The notes beneath the pieces were generated by a model. That model did no database searches and was not told the origin of the DNA. It worked only from the letters and a program-made list of their open reading frames with translations. Made by a program: the position numbers and the translations under genes. A stretch of 64,000 nt of DNA from Clostridium bovifaecis (GTDB lineage Bacteria; Bacillota; Clostridia; Clostridiales; Clostridiaceae), in NCBI GenBank assembly GCA_009738435.1, contig CP046522.1, positions 1,953,249-2,017,248 on the forward strand. Direction: 5' to 3'. Shown in pieces: positions 27,476-36,607 of the stretch. Every line of letters begins with the position of its first letter. Within the stretch, counting starts at the first letter, position 1.

Positions 27476-27859
27476 ATGTCAAAAACAGAATCAAAGCTGT
27501 ATACGTGCGGTATGGAATTAACTATGGACGTAATAGGCGGTAAATGGAAAACAGTTATACTATGGCACCTTAGAAATAGAACTCTTAGATTTAGTGAGCT
27601 TAAAAGGAGGCTCGGAAGCATAACTCAAAAAATGCTAACTCAACAATTACGGGAATTGGAGGATGATGGACTTATCAATAGACAAGTATATCCTCAGATT
27701 CCACCTAAAGTTGAATATAGCTTAACAGAGTATGGTGAAAAAATCATACCTGTTCTTTACTCAATTTACACCTGGGGAATACATTATGCGCAAGACTTTA
27801 ATTTAGAATTGGATATACCTAGTGAAATTCTTGAAAAAATCATAAATAAAGAAATATAA
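27476..27859 (+). CDS. HxlR family winged-helix transcriptional regulator
   Basis: A 127-residue MarR-like HxlR-type regulator. Family signature: CGMELTMDVIGGKWKTVIL, then LRFSELKRRLGSITQKML (recognition helix), LRELEDDGLINRQVYPQ and the wing VEYSLTEYGEKI. One N-terminal cysteine (YTCGMEL) sits where thiol-sensing members such as YodB have their redox cysteine. Start ATG 27476 follows AGGGGGG; the longer frame to 27422 lacks a site. Inserted between hbd and bcd and divergent from bcd, it is the natural candidate for the shared operator at the bcd and crt promoters. Confidence 0.9.
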   Translation: MSKTESKLYTCGMELTMDVIGGKWKTVILWHLRNRTLRFSELKRRLGSITQKMLTQQLRELEDDGLINRQVYPQIPPKVEYSLTEYGEKIIPVLYSIYTWGIHYAQDFNLELDIPSEILEKIINKEI

Positions 27860-27862
27860 TAA

Positions 27863-27935
27863 AGAAAACAGGAAACGGAGAACTAATCTCTGTTTCCCGT
27901 TTTCCATTTAATAATTTTGCGCCGCAAAATTATTA
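27863..27935. repeat. Composite intergenic palindromic element, copy 2
   Basis: A hairpin at 27866-27906 (GAAAACAGGAAACGGAG with CTCTGTTTCCCGTTTTC) is followed by the odd palindrome AATAATTTTGCG-C-CGCAAAATTATT (27909-27933), between convergent hxlR-type and hbd 3' ends. It may terminate both. Confidence 0.7.
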
Positions 27936-28781
27936 TTTAGCGTAATTGTGGAATCCTCTTCCGCTCTTTCTTCCTAACCATCCAGCTCTTACGTACTTTC
28001 TAAGTAATGTATGAGCTCTATATTTTGAATCTCCAGTTTCAGTAAATAATACATCCATTATTGCAAGACATACATCAAGTCCTATAAGATCTCCTAATGC
28101 TAAAGGGCCCATTGGATGGTTAGCCCCTAACATCATAGCTTTATCAATATCTTCAGCTGAAGCTACTCCTTCTGCTAATATGCCGACTGCTTCATTTATC
28201 ATTGGAACTAGTATTTTATTTACAACAAATCCAGGTGCTTCTGCAACTTCAACTGGTTCTTTCCCTATTGCTAATGAAACTTCTTTTACAGCATCAAAAG
28301 TCTCTTGAGATGTTGCCATTCCTCTTATAATTTCAACAAGCTTCATTACTGGCGCTGGGTTAAAAAAGTGCATTCCTATAACTTTGTCTGGTCTGTTTGT
28401 TGCTGAAGCAACTTCAGTTATTGATAACGAAGATGTATTTGAAGCAAGTATTGTTTCAGGCTTGCATATTTTATCTAACTCAGCAAATATTTCTTTTTTA
28501 ATTTTCATGTTTTCTACTGCTGCTTCTACTACTAAATCGCAATCAGCTGCCATATTGAGGTCAACTGTTCCTGTTATTCTTGAAAGAATCTCTTCTTTTT
28601 TAGCTTCTTCCATTTTACCTTTTTCTACCATCTTAGAAAGAGCCTTATTTATTCCATTAAGACCCTTTTGTACAAACTCATCCTTAATATCTCTTAAAAC
28701 TACCTCAAATCCCTTTACAGCAAATGCTTGAGCAATTCCTGCTCCCATTGTTCCAGCACCAAGTACACATACTTTTCCCAT
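27933..28781 (-). CDS. hbd: 3-hydroxybutyryl-CoA dehydrogenase
   Basis: Reduces acetoacetyl-CoA to 3-hydroxybutyryl-CoA with NAD(P)H. 282 residues, the usual clostridial length. The Rossmann nucleotide site is [19 protein letters not shown] (residues 3-21), the catalytic His is in [17 protein letters not shown], and the C-terminal domain has [15 protein letters not shown] and [18 protein letters not shown]. Start ATG 28781 follows AGGAGG; the in-frame ATG two codons earlier is close to that site and also possible. It lies about 65 bp downstream of the sigma-54 activator and is probably co-transcribed with it, not with crt or bcd. Confidence 0.95.
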   Translation of the reverse strand: MGKVCVLGAGTMGAGIAQAFAVKGFEVVLRDIKDEFVQKGLNGINKALSKMVEKGKMEEAKKEEILSRITGTVDLNMAADCDLVVEAAVENMKIKKEIFAELDKICKPETILASNTSSLSITEVASATNRPDKVIGMHFFNPAPVMKLVEIIRGMATSQETFDAVKEVSLAIGKEPVEVAEAPGFVVNKILVPMINEAVGILAEGVASAEDIDKAMMLGANHPMGPLALGDLIGLDVCLAIMDVLFTETGDSKYRAHTLLRKYVRAGWLGRKSGRGFHNYAK

Positions 28782-28848
28782 AATCATATACCTCCTAATA
28801 ATTAAATATAATCCCATTATAAATTATAGCAACTACTATGCCAATTGC

Positions 28849-30261
28849 TTATTCTAAAATATATTCTTCTTCATTTTCATTAATTATATTATATTCTTCT
28901 AGCTTTCTATATAAAGTAGATCTTGGTATTTCTAAGACTTCTGCGGTTTTTCTCTTATTTCCCTTACACTCTTTTAGAGTATTTAATATTATATCTTTTT
29001 CTATAGAACTCATAATATTTTTAAGTCCTTTAGTTGTATTTTCATACCTACTCTTAGAAGAATTATGAACAATATATCCAGGTATGTCCTTTATTGATAC
29101 ACTAACGTCATCTGCTATTACACATATTTTCTCAATAACGTTTTTAAGTTCCCTAATATTCCCTGGCCACTCGTAATTTATAAGTATATTCATTACATCT
29201 TCTTCTATTTTTCTATAAAGACCAGTTTCTCTATGAAATTCATCCACAAAGCCTTTCACTAATAACGGAATATCCTTTTGTCTTTTTCTTAAGGGCGGTA
29301 TTTTTAATGAAAGAACATTTAGCCTGTAATATAAATCCTCTCTAAATTTGCCTTCCTTTATCATTTGCTTTAAATCCTTATTTGTAGCACTGATAACTCT
29401 TACATCTATATTGATAGTTTTTTTACCGCCTATCCTTTGAATCTCTTTTTCTTGAAGAACTCTTAGAAGTTTAGCCTGGAGATAGACAGGCATTTCTCCT
29501 ATTTCATCTAAAAATATAGTACCCCCATTAGCTAATTCAAATTTTCCTATGTTGCCGCCCTTTTTAGCCCCAGTAAAGGCACCTTCTTCATATCCAAATA
29601 ACTCAGATTCTATAAGACTTTCAGGCATAGCTGCGCAGTTTATGCTTACAAACGGCTCGTCTTTCCTTCCGCTTTCATTATGTATAGAGTGTGCAAATAA
29701 TTCTTTTCCTACACCACTCTCTCCACATATAAGTACATTAGAATTAACCTTCACAATCTTTCTTACCTGACTTTTACATTCTTCTATCTCCCTAGAGCTT
29801 CCTCCAATTGATGCTAAAGTGTATTTAGCCTTATTGATTCTAGCTATTTCATTCTTCAATAGCTTTAATTCTTTGTCTAAATTTTTATATTTTAATAGTA
29901 CATTTTGCATTTTTTCTAAATCATCAAATAGTATCATACCTATTCCGCCTAAAACTTCTCCATTATCATCAAATATTGGTATGATATGAACTATAGCCTC
30001 TTCTTTTCCATTGTCAAACTTATGCTTTCTTGCTATTTGCGCTTGTTTTGTTCTAAGAACTTCTTTGAAAATAGATGAGGGATGCACATCTAAAATATCT
30101 TTACCGATTATATAATCCTGAGGCAGCTTAAAAAAGTTAGCAAAGCTTTCATTTACATATAAAAATATCCCCTTCTCGTCAACTATATCTATGGGTATAG
30201 GTAAATTATTAAAAATCTTATAACAGAAATCCAAAAAGCTTTTACTTCCTAAATATTTCAT
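28849..30261 (-). CDS. Sigma-54-dependent transcriptional activator with PAS sensor
   Basis: A 470-residue enhancer-binding protein. Order: PAS sensory domain (about 12-120, IDIVDEKGIFLYVNESFANF), short coiled coil, AAA+ domain with Walker A GESGVGKE (180-187), the sigma-54 contact loop GAFTGA (227-232) and Walker B LDEIGEMP (251-258), then a C-terminal Fis-type helix-turn-helix (KRKTAEVLEIPRSTLYRKLEE). It lacks a receiver domain, so control is by a PAS ligand. The divergent thiolase has a consensus -24/-12 promoter and an upstream inverted repeat, so it is the probable target. Start ATG 30261. Confidence 0.93.
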   Translation of the reverse strand: MKYLGSKSFLDFCYKIFNNLPIPIDIVDEKGIFLYVNESFANFFKLPQDYIIGKDILDVHPSSIFKEVLRTKQAQIARKHKFDNGKEEAIVHIIPIFDDNGEVLGGIGMILFDDLEKMQNVLLKYKNLDKELKLLKNEIARINKAKYTLASIGGSSREIEECKSQVRKIVKVNSNVLICGESGVGKELFAHSIHNESGRKDEPFVSINCAAMPESLIESELFGYEEGAFTGAKKGGNIGKFELANGGTIFLDEIGEMPVYLQAKLLRVLQEKEIQRIGGKKTINIDVRVISATNKDLKQMIKEGKFREDLYYRLNVLSLKIPPLRKRQKDIPLLVKGFVDEFHRETGLYRKIEEDVMNILINYEWPGNIRELKNVIEKICVIADDVSVSIKDIPGYIVHNSSKSRYENTTKGLKNIMSSIEKDIILNTLKECKGNKRKTAEVLEIPRSTLYRKLEEYNIINENEEEYILE

Positions 30262-30385
30262 ATATCAAACATCCTTTATTAAAATAATAAAATCCTATGG
30301 AAATGCTTACTTAGAATAAATATATTACATTTTCAAGCATAAGTAAAATCAAATTTAGTATGCATTTTCACGATTATGTACAATT

Positions 30386-30414
30386 GTAGGACAACAGTCC
30401 TGTTATAGGACACA
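30386..30414 (+). promoter_or_regulatory. Candidate enhancer (UAS) for the sigma-54 activator
   Basis: AGGAC-AACA-GTCCT (30388-30401) is a perfect inverted repeat, followed by a third half-site TAGGAC (30406-30411). It lies about 170-195 bp upstream of the -24/-12 promoter, a normal enhancer distance. Confidence 0.65.
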
Positions 30415-30582
30415 TTTTCTTTGTTATAATAATTCAAACTTCACCTAAACCTGAATAATTATGTTTATTTATCATAATATTCCTAATTATGTGATAATTT
30501 TCTCTCGTAATTTATTAGTCTTCTATCTATTTTCTTAAGAAATTTAAAAACATTTCAAATCCCAAAAGATATTACACAGTAT

Positions 30583-30598
30583 TGGCATGTATGTTGCT
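30583..30598 (+). promoter_or_regulatory. Sigma-54 (-24/-12) promoter of the thiolase gene
   Basis: TGGCATG-TATG-TTGCT: GG at 30584-30585 and GC at 30596-30597, with exact 10-bp separation, matching TGGCAyr-N4-TTGCw. Confidence 0.85.
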
Positions 30599-30650
30599 AG
30601 TATTTATAGCTTGAAAAGTATTATTTTCATATGAAAAGGAGGAAATTATT

Positions 30651-31841
30651 GTGGGAATATCAATCATAGGTACGTCACACTCTAAAGTAGGAAAACTTGA
30701 GGATAAGACCGTTTATGACTTAATTGTAGATGCTGGAAGATCAGCCCTAGCTGATGCTGGTATTACCGGCGAAGAAGTAGATGCAGTTCTATTTGCTAAC
30801 TACAACGCAACCGACTTTAATAGTCAATCACATTTAGGCCCTTATATGGTAGAAATAGACCCAAGTTTAAGATTTAAGCCTTGTATAAGAGTTGAAGCTG
30901 CATGCGCATCTGGTTCAGTAGGTGTCTATGAAGCTGTAAAAGGAATAGAATCTGGAAGATATAAGACAGTTTTAGTTGTTGGAGCTGAAAAAATGACTTC
31001 TCTTAATACAAATGGAGTTACAAATGCTCTTGCAAAGGCATCTTTATGGCCAATAGAAGGAGAACAAGGATATACCTTCCCTGGACTATATGCTGAGCTT
31101 GCAAAAGGTTATAAAGCTCACTTTGGAATCAGCGAGGAAGAGCTTAACGATACACTAGCTCGTATATCTGTTAAAGCGCATACAAATGCTATGCAAAATC
31201 CATTAGCTCAAATGCAAAAAGGCAGCTCAATGGAATATGCTTTAAATCTTTCTGATAAAAACCCTATGATTGCAGAGCCATTGAAGTTATCAGATTGTTC
31301 TCTAGTTTCTGACGGTGCTGCCGCTATGGTTATTACAACAACTGAAAGAGCTATGGAATTAAAAGATAAGGTTGTTGAAATTTCTTCTATCAACATGGCT
31401 TGTGATTATCTTTCAATCGTTGAAGGAAAGAGACACAATTGGGAACACGAAGCAATAAGACGTGCTTTCAACAAGTGCTTAGAAGAAACAGGATTAACTT
31501 TAGATGATATAAACGTAGCAGAAGTTCACGATTGCTTCACAATCAATGAATTAGTTATATATGAAGCTATAGGATTAACTGAGCCAGGAAAAGGAAGAGA
31601 AGCTGTACTTGATGGTTCTGTATATCCAGGTGGAAGACTTCCAGTAAATGTTTCTGGTGGATTAAAAGCTAAAGGACACCCAGTTGGAGCTACTGGTGTT
31701 TCAATGCATGTTCTTCTTGCTAAGCAATTAATGGGAGAAGCTATCGGTATTCAAGTTGAAGGAGCTAAAAATGCTGTTGCTATCAACGTTGGCGGCAGCG
31801 GCGCTACAAACGTAGTATCTATATTAAGAAGAGTTAAATAG
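30651..31841 (+). CDS. Thiolase, SCP2/archaeal-type (probable acetyl-CoA acetyltransferase)
   Basis: A 396-residue thiolase superfamily protein. The nucleophilic Cys85 is in EAACASGS, and the C-terminal active-site histidines are in VHDCFTINE (His293) and KAKGHPVGATG (His343). The HDCF motif marks the SCP2-thiolase-like branch; classical clostridial ThlA/AtoB has NEAFA and a second CxG cysteine, which are absent. In context it would supply acetoacetyl-CoA to Hbd, but another beta-ketothiolase substrate is possible. Start GTG 30651 follows AAAAGGAGG. Driven by the sigma-54 promoter at 30583-30598 under the divergent activator. Confidence 0.88.
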   Translation: MGISIIGTSHSKVGKLEDKTVYDLIVDAGRSALADAGITGEEVDAVLFANYNATDFNSQSHLGPYMVEIDPSLRFKPCIRVEAACASGSVGVYEAVKGIESGRYKTVLVVGAEKMTSLNTNGVTNALAKASLWPIEGEQGYTFPGLYAELAKGYKAHFGISEEELNDTLARISVKAHTNAMQNPLAQMQKGSSMEYALNLSDKNPMIAEPLKLSDCSLVSDGAAAMVITTTERAMELKDKVVEISSINMACDYLSIVEGKRHNWEHEAIRRAFNKCLEETGLTLDDINVAEVHDCFTINELVIYEAIGLTEPGKGREAVLDGSVYPGGRLPVNVSGGLKAKGHPVGATGVSMHVLLAKQLMGEAIGIQVEGAKNAVAINVGGSGATNVVSILRRVK

Positions 31842-32241
31842 AAAATAATCAATACCCATCAGCTAGTTTTTATGGTACTTCACCTAAGACAAACCCACAA
31901 AATTGTTTAAGTGAAATACTAAGTTAAGACAAAACTACAAAATGATTTATACAAAAAATATTAAACCAAACCCATAAAAACATTAAGACAAACCCACAAA
32001 ATTATTAAAAAATGCTGGAATAAGCTTAGCTTGACTAGCATTTTTTAATTTGAAATTCTAAATTCTAAAATTCTTAACTTCTTTTCACATTCCAAACTAT
32101 CTTCAGAAAATCCATAACAATAAATATATACTAAGCTATTCTTTAGCATTCAACAGAATGAGTAATAAAGACTAATGCTACTGTCCCAACACCTGACAAT
32201 TAGTGTTTACATCCCACGAGGCTAGGAGGTGACTGGAAGTC
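31842..32241. other. Intergenic region after thiolase with degenerate direct repeats
   Basis: Four spaced copies of an 18-19-mer like TAAGACAAACCCACAAAAT occur (31885-31903, 31925-31943, a diverged one near 31961-31980, and 31984-32002). A terminator follows. 32050-32240 shows nothing codable. Confidence 0.65.
32007..32046 (+). terminator. Terminator downstream of the thiolase gene
   Basis: AAAAAATGCT (32007-32016) pairs with AGCATTTTTT (32037-32046); AAGCTTAGCTT forms an inner hairpin. Confidence 0.7.
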
Positions 32242-33430
32242 AGCTACTTGCTACTGTTTTACTTAGAATATTTCCTCCACCATCATAAGAGTATGTTATA
32301 GTCTTGTTTAATACTTCATTATCTTCTCTTGTAAGCTGATTCAATCCATCATAATAATATGTTATTACTTTTCCATCTTCAGTAATTGTTTTTAATATTA
32401 CCATTAGCATATTTATATTTTAAGGAAGTTCTATATCCAAGCTATAGAACTAAGCGATTCACACAAAATCGTAGATTTTGGTTTTCTGCTTATCTTTCCA
32501 TTATTGTCTATTTCACTTACTCTTGTTGTAGTAGTGCCTGCAGCAGCTCCCGCTTCAAAGGCATATTTTGTATTGTAATTAAATATCCCTGTATTTAGTG
32601 CCCTGTCAGTTAGTCTTCCTAAGCTGTCGTATATATCTGATGATTACCCGCTCTAATACTTCCATCTTTTTCAAAATGGAAGTAAAGAGCGGCTACATCC
32701 CTAGATAACGATTTCTAAGCCTCAGGTGGAGTAAAAACTCCATCTGAAGCTAAGAACTCTGTTTATAGCTTACCCAGTTTCCTCTTCCATTTGTGTATAT
32801 GACGTTTACTTCTTCAGAAGTTAATGCTGTATTATAGCTGCTTAGTCCTTCTAATTGTCCATTTAGCTGGTAAGTTCCTGATATGGTTCCTCCTACTGCT
32901 GTTTTTACTCCTGTAAAGTCTTTGAAGCTTGCGGTGCTTCCTGAATAAACCTTATCATTCAAATATAGTTTTGCATTTAAAGTTGTTCCTGATAAACTCC
33001 AAGTGAAGGCTCCGTAGTTCCATGTATTTACTGTTACAGTTTCTGTAGATGTTATTAAAGTTAACCAGCCTCCGGCACTATCTCTTACGGCTAGGTTAAG
33101 CTTATTGCTGCTGTCTAAATAAAGGCTTAATAAGGCTCCATTTCCTTCTGATGCTAATATATATCTTGATGTAGTTCCACCTTTCGTGTTAAACCATGCT
33201 CCCATGGTTCCTGCATCTTTCTTTATTCCTAAGTCATAAAGAATTTTAGTGCTTGCAGTGGTTGTTAGAACATTTTTACCTTTTTCTCCTGCAGCATCAT
33301 AGATGTATCTATAGTTTACACCATTTATTATATCTTCAAGAATTCCTAGATTACCACTGGCATCATAAGAATACTTAAACTTCTCAGTTCCATTAACTGA
33401 TTTGCTACTAATTCTGTCCTTACTATAAAG
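32242..33430 (-). pseudogene. Decayed RHS/YD-repeat protein with LamG-like domain
   Basis: On the minus strand from 33430 the frame reads RHS YD repeats (FKYSYDASGNLGILED, NYRYIYDAAGEKG), then a concanavalin/LamG-like domain (ILYDLGIKKDAGTMGAWF, LAVRDSAGGWLTLI, LNAKLYLNDKVYSG) to a stop at 32750. Downstream, more YD-repeat pieces follow in other frames (SDIYDSLGRLTDRALN; KYKYANGNI then TITEDGKVITYYYDGLNQL, broken at the T5 run 32389-32393). Strong hairpins interrupt the pieces (32648-32694, 32708-32745, near 32440-32475 and 33431-33465). No start, signal peptide or toxin tip remains, so this is a remnant of a surface or polymorphic-toxin RHS protein. Confidence 0.8.
32648..32694. repeat. Hairpin inserted in the RHS remnant
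   Basis: CCGCTCT...TACTTCCAT pairs with ATGGAAGTA...AGAGCGG. It separates two RHS fragments. A second hairpin at 32708-32745 (ACTCCATCTGA / TCAGGTGGAGT) overlaps the end of the LamG part. Confidence 0.7.
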
Positions 33431-33660
33431 AATGCCGAATTAAGCTTCGCTTAATTCGGCATTCTTAACTTCCTAAATTCTTTACTTCTTTCCCACTTTA
33501 ACCTTTAATCTAACTCTCTAACTTCTAACCTTTTAACTTGTTTTCCTAACTTGCCTTTCTACTTTCCGTTCTCCGTTTTCCATTTTCCGTTTCTTAAACT
33601 CCCTAAACTTCTCCACTTCTAAACTGCTCTTAAAGCTTCTCTACTGGACTTTCAGTCTTT
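33430..33660. repeat. Composite intergenic element, copy 3 (polypyrimidine repeats)
   Basis: A palindrome of 16-bp arms (GAATGCCGAATTAAGC / GCTTAATTCGGCATTC, 33431-33465) is followed by about 190 bp of degenerate CTAACTTCTAACC and CCGTTTTCCATTTTCCG words up to the parC stop. Related words recur at 6031-6119 and 27866-27906. Confidence 0.65.
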
Positions 33661-33661
33661 C

Positions 33662-36574
33662 TTATCTAACTTCTATAATATAGTCATTGATATCTAGAGT
33701 TAAAAGTTTTTTTCCTCTTCCCGCCCTATTTTGAAGCTTTATATCCTTAAGAACTATATTTTCTTCTAACTTATTCTTGGAAACTAAGTATATACTATCT
33801 ATATTTTCTCCATCTAAAGCTATTTCATCCTTAATGTCCTTACTCTCAATAAATTCACTAAATATAACTTCATCATTTTCTTTTAAGCTGATTCCTGTAA
33901 CTCCTGTTGCTAGTTTGCCCATAGGATTTATGCTATCAGATTCAAATCTGATTCCCATAGCTTCTTTTGTTATAAGCAGGACATCTTTAGAAATGCTATC
34001 ATCGCTTAGTTTTACATTTACTAGGCTGTCATCCTCATTTTTCAACTTATATCCCTTCACAACGGTATAATCGCCTTGAAATTCATTTAAAGGGGTCTTC
34101 TTAACATAACCATATTTACTGAAGAAGTATAAACTGCTGTTAGTATCAAAATTTATTATGGAAAAAATATTTATAATTTTTTCTTCATCTGCACTAAATT
34201 CATCAACAACCTTATTTAAATTCAAACCATTGCCATCTATATTCTCTAGCATACAAGACGGAATAGAATATACATTTCCTCTGCTTCCGAATATGAGTAA
34301 TCTACTTAGAGAATTAGTAAAACATCCCATAGAACTTTTATAAGCTCTTCTATTAGATATCTTTATATGCCCATTTTTATCTATATTAACTACCATGCTT
34401 TTTGTATTAAATTCGTCTACGTAATTTATACTTACGACTTCATCCTCTTTAGAAACATTAAAGATTGGAACTCCCGTGATATTTCTATCTGAATTTTCAA
34501 TTCTAGGCTCTTCTACAGTAAATTCTAAGCCTATCTTTGTTTTTACCTTAATATGTTTTTCCACTCTATCCTTGTCTTCAAGTTGAATATTTATAAGTCT
34601 TTCATTCTCTTTTAATTTTATGGCCAACAGTTTAGAATAACTTGTTTCAAACTTATCTAAAGATGACTTTTTAATTACACCCCTATTTGTAAAGAAAATA
34701 AAATTCTTATTTGCGTCTAACTGTGAAATAGGAAAGATTTCAATAATTTTTTCCTTCTCAAGCTCTAAAGTTTTAATTAAGTTATCTAACCTCTCACCCT
34801 TCTCTTTCCATTTCATATCTGGAAGGTTGATACATTTTAATTGGTATAAGTTCCCATGATCTGTGAAAATCATTAATGTTTCCTTAGTGTTTGAAGTTAT
34901 AAGATATCTATTGAAATCTCCTTCTCTGTATTCTATATCCTCTACGCTTGGATTTATTCTATTATAATATTTATCTCCTACCCTTTTTATATATCCTTCG
35001 TTAGAAAAAGTGATTATTATGTCCTCTTCTACGATAATATCTTCTAAATCGATTTTTGCTTCTTCATCATCCTGTACTATTTTTGTCCTTCTTTTATCTC
35101 CATATTTCTCCTTTATTTCTATAAGCTCTTTTTTTACTACCTTAAATAGTTCATTTTCACTGCTTAATATTTTTTCAAGACTTTTAATCTGCCTTTGTAG
35201 CGCTTTATACTCTTTTTCAAAAGTCTTGATTTCAAGCCCAGATAGTCTATAAAGCATAAGCTCCACAATTGCTTGGGCTTGAGCCTCTGTGAATCCAAAT
35301 TTGCTTATTATATTTTGCTCTGAATCCTTTTTAGATTTTGAAGTTCTTATAGTGGCTATTATGTCATCTATTATATCTATCGCTCTGATAAATCCTTCCA
35401 TAATATGGAATCTATTTTTAGCTATTTCTAATTCTCTTTCGCTTCTTTTAGTTATAACTTCCTTTTGGTGCTTTACATAATGCCCTAGTATATTTTTTAA
35501 GCTTAAGGTTTCTGGTTTACCATCAGCTATAGCTACCATATTAAAGCTTATATTGCATTGAAGTTCTGTTTTCTTAAATAAGTACTTCAATACTTTTTCT
35601 ACAGTATCCTTATCTGCTGTCTTTCTAAACTCTATAACTGCCCTTACTCCATTTCTGTCTGACTCGTCTCTAATATCCGTTATAAATTCTAATGCCTTTG
35701 AATGCTTTTTATCTGCAGTCATTTCAGAGATAATCTGTAACATTTTTGCCTTATTCTTTCTGTAAGGAAATTCGCTTATGATTATACCATACCTATCGTT
35801 TTCTAATTTTTCTATGCTGGTCTTAGCTCTTAGGGTTACCTTCCCTTCTCCAGTCTCATATGCAGCTAATAATGCCTTTTGCCCAATCACGATTCCTCCT
35901 GTAGGTAAATCTGGTCCTTTTATATACTTCATAAGTTCTTCTGTTGTTACATCATTTTTGTCTATATACGCTATAGCAGCATCAATAGTTTCTCCAAGGT
36001 TATGGGGAGGTATATTAGTTGCAAGGCCTACTGCTATACCGAAGACTCCATTTACAAGGAGATTAGGAAACCTAGCTGGAAGTACCTTAGGCTCTAGCTC
36101 TGTGTCAGAATAATTGCTTACCATATCTACTACTTCTTTATCTATGTCTCGTAGCATTTCCATAGCCGCATTTGTGAGCCTAGCTTCTGTATAACGCATA
36201 GCTGCTGCGCTATCTCCGTCTAAACTTCCCCAGTTACCGTGTCCATCAATAAGCGGCACTCTTGTTGTAAAATCCTGAGCTAGTATAACCATAGCATCAT
36301 ATACAGAGGTATCTCCATGGGGATGATATTTTCCTAATATATCTCCAACAATTCTTGCCGATTTATAATAAGGCTTATCTGGAGTCGCCTTTAATTTATA
36401 TGCTCCGTATAAAATCCTTCTGTGTACAGGCTTTAACCCATCTCTTACATCAGGAAGCGCTCTCTCCTTTGCTACTTCCACAGCATAGGGAAGATAGTTA
36501 TCTGGCATGACTTCTGATAAAGGAGCTTTTATTATGTTATTATCTATTGGAATTTCTATATTCTTTTTTGCCAT
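33662..36574 (-). CDS. parC: DNA topoisomerase IV (gyrase-like) subunit A
   Basis: Type IIA topoisomerase breakage-reunion subunit, 970 residues. The N-terminal winged-helix core has DGLKPVHRRILYGAY, the quinolone-region helix HPHGDTSVYDAM and the catalytic tyrosine in AAAMRYTEARL (Y128). A coiled-coil gate follows (about 380-480), then a C-terminal beta-pinwheel with repeats. There is no obvious GyrA box (QRRGGKG), and together with the adjacent parE this points to Topo IV rather than gyrase. The equivalent of GyrA Ser83 is Thr89. Start ATG 36574, 33 bp after parE. Confidence 0.9.
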   Translation of the reverse strand: MAKKNIEIPIDNNIIKAPLSEVMPDNYLPYAVEVAKERALPDVRDGLKPVHRRILYGAYKLKATPDKPYYKSARIVGDILGKYHPHGDTSVYDAMVILAQDFTTRVPLIDGHGNWGSLDGDSAAAMRYTEARLTNAAMEMLRDIDKEVVDMVSNYSDTELEPKVLPARFPNLLVNGVFGIAVGLATNIPPHNLGETIDAAIAYIDKNDVTTEELMKYIKGPDLPTGGIVIGQKALLAAYETGEGKVTLRAKTSIEKLENDRYGIIISEFPYRKNKAKMLQIISEMTADKKHSKALEFITDIRDESDRNGVRAVIEFRKTADKDTVEKVLKYLFKKTELQCNISFNMVAIADGKPETLSLKNILGHYVKHQKEVITKRSERELEIAKNRFHIMEGFIRAIDIIDDIIATIRTSKSKKDSEQNIISKFGFTEAQAQAIVELMLYRLSGLEIKTFEKEYKALQRQIKSLEKILSSENELFKVVKKELIEIKEKYGDKRRTKIVQDDEEAKIDLEDIIVEEDIIITFSNEGYIKRVGDKYYNRINPSVEDIEYREGDFNRYLITSNTKETLMIFTDHGNLYQLKCINLPDMKWKEKGERLDNLIKTLELEKEKIIEIFPISQLDANKNFIFFTNRGVIKKSSLDKFETSYSKLLAIKLKENERLINIQLEDKDRVEKHIKVKTKIGLEFTVEEPRIENSDRNITGVPIFNVSKEDEVVSINYVDEFNTKSMVVNIDKNGHIKISNRRAYKSSMGCFTNSLSRLLIFGSRGNVYSIPSCMLENIDGNGLNLNKVVDEFSADEEKIINIFSIINFDTNSSLYFFSKYGYVKKTPLNEFQGDYTVVKGYKLKNEDDSLVNVKLSDDSISKDVLLITKEAMGIRFESDSINPMGKLATGVTGISLKENDEVIFSEFIESKDIKDEIALDGENIDSIYLVSKNKLEENIVLKDIKLQNRAGRGKKLLTLDINDYIIEVR

Positions 36575-36607
36575 ACTGATTCAATCCTTTCTTCAGCCTG
36601 AGGTGCA

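Noticed and set aside
31885..32002. CRISPR array
   Set aside because: Units are short, diverged and irregularly spaced, spacers are unequal and no cas gene is present.
32386..32598. 70-codon plus-strand frame in the RHS remnant
   Set aside because: Antisense to readable YD-repeat fragments and crosses hairpins; no start signal.
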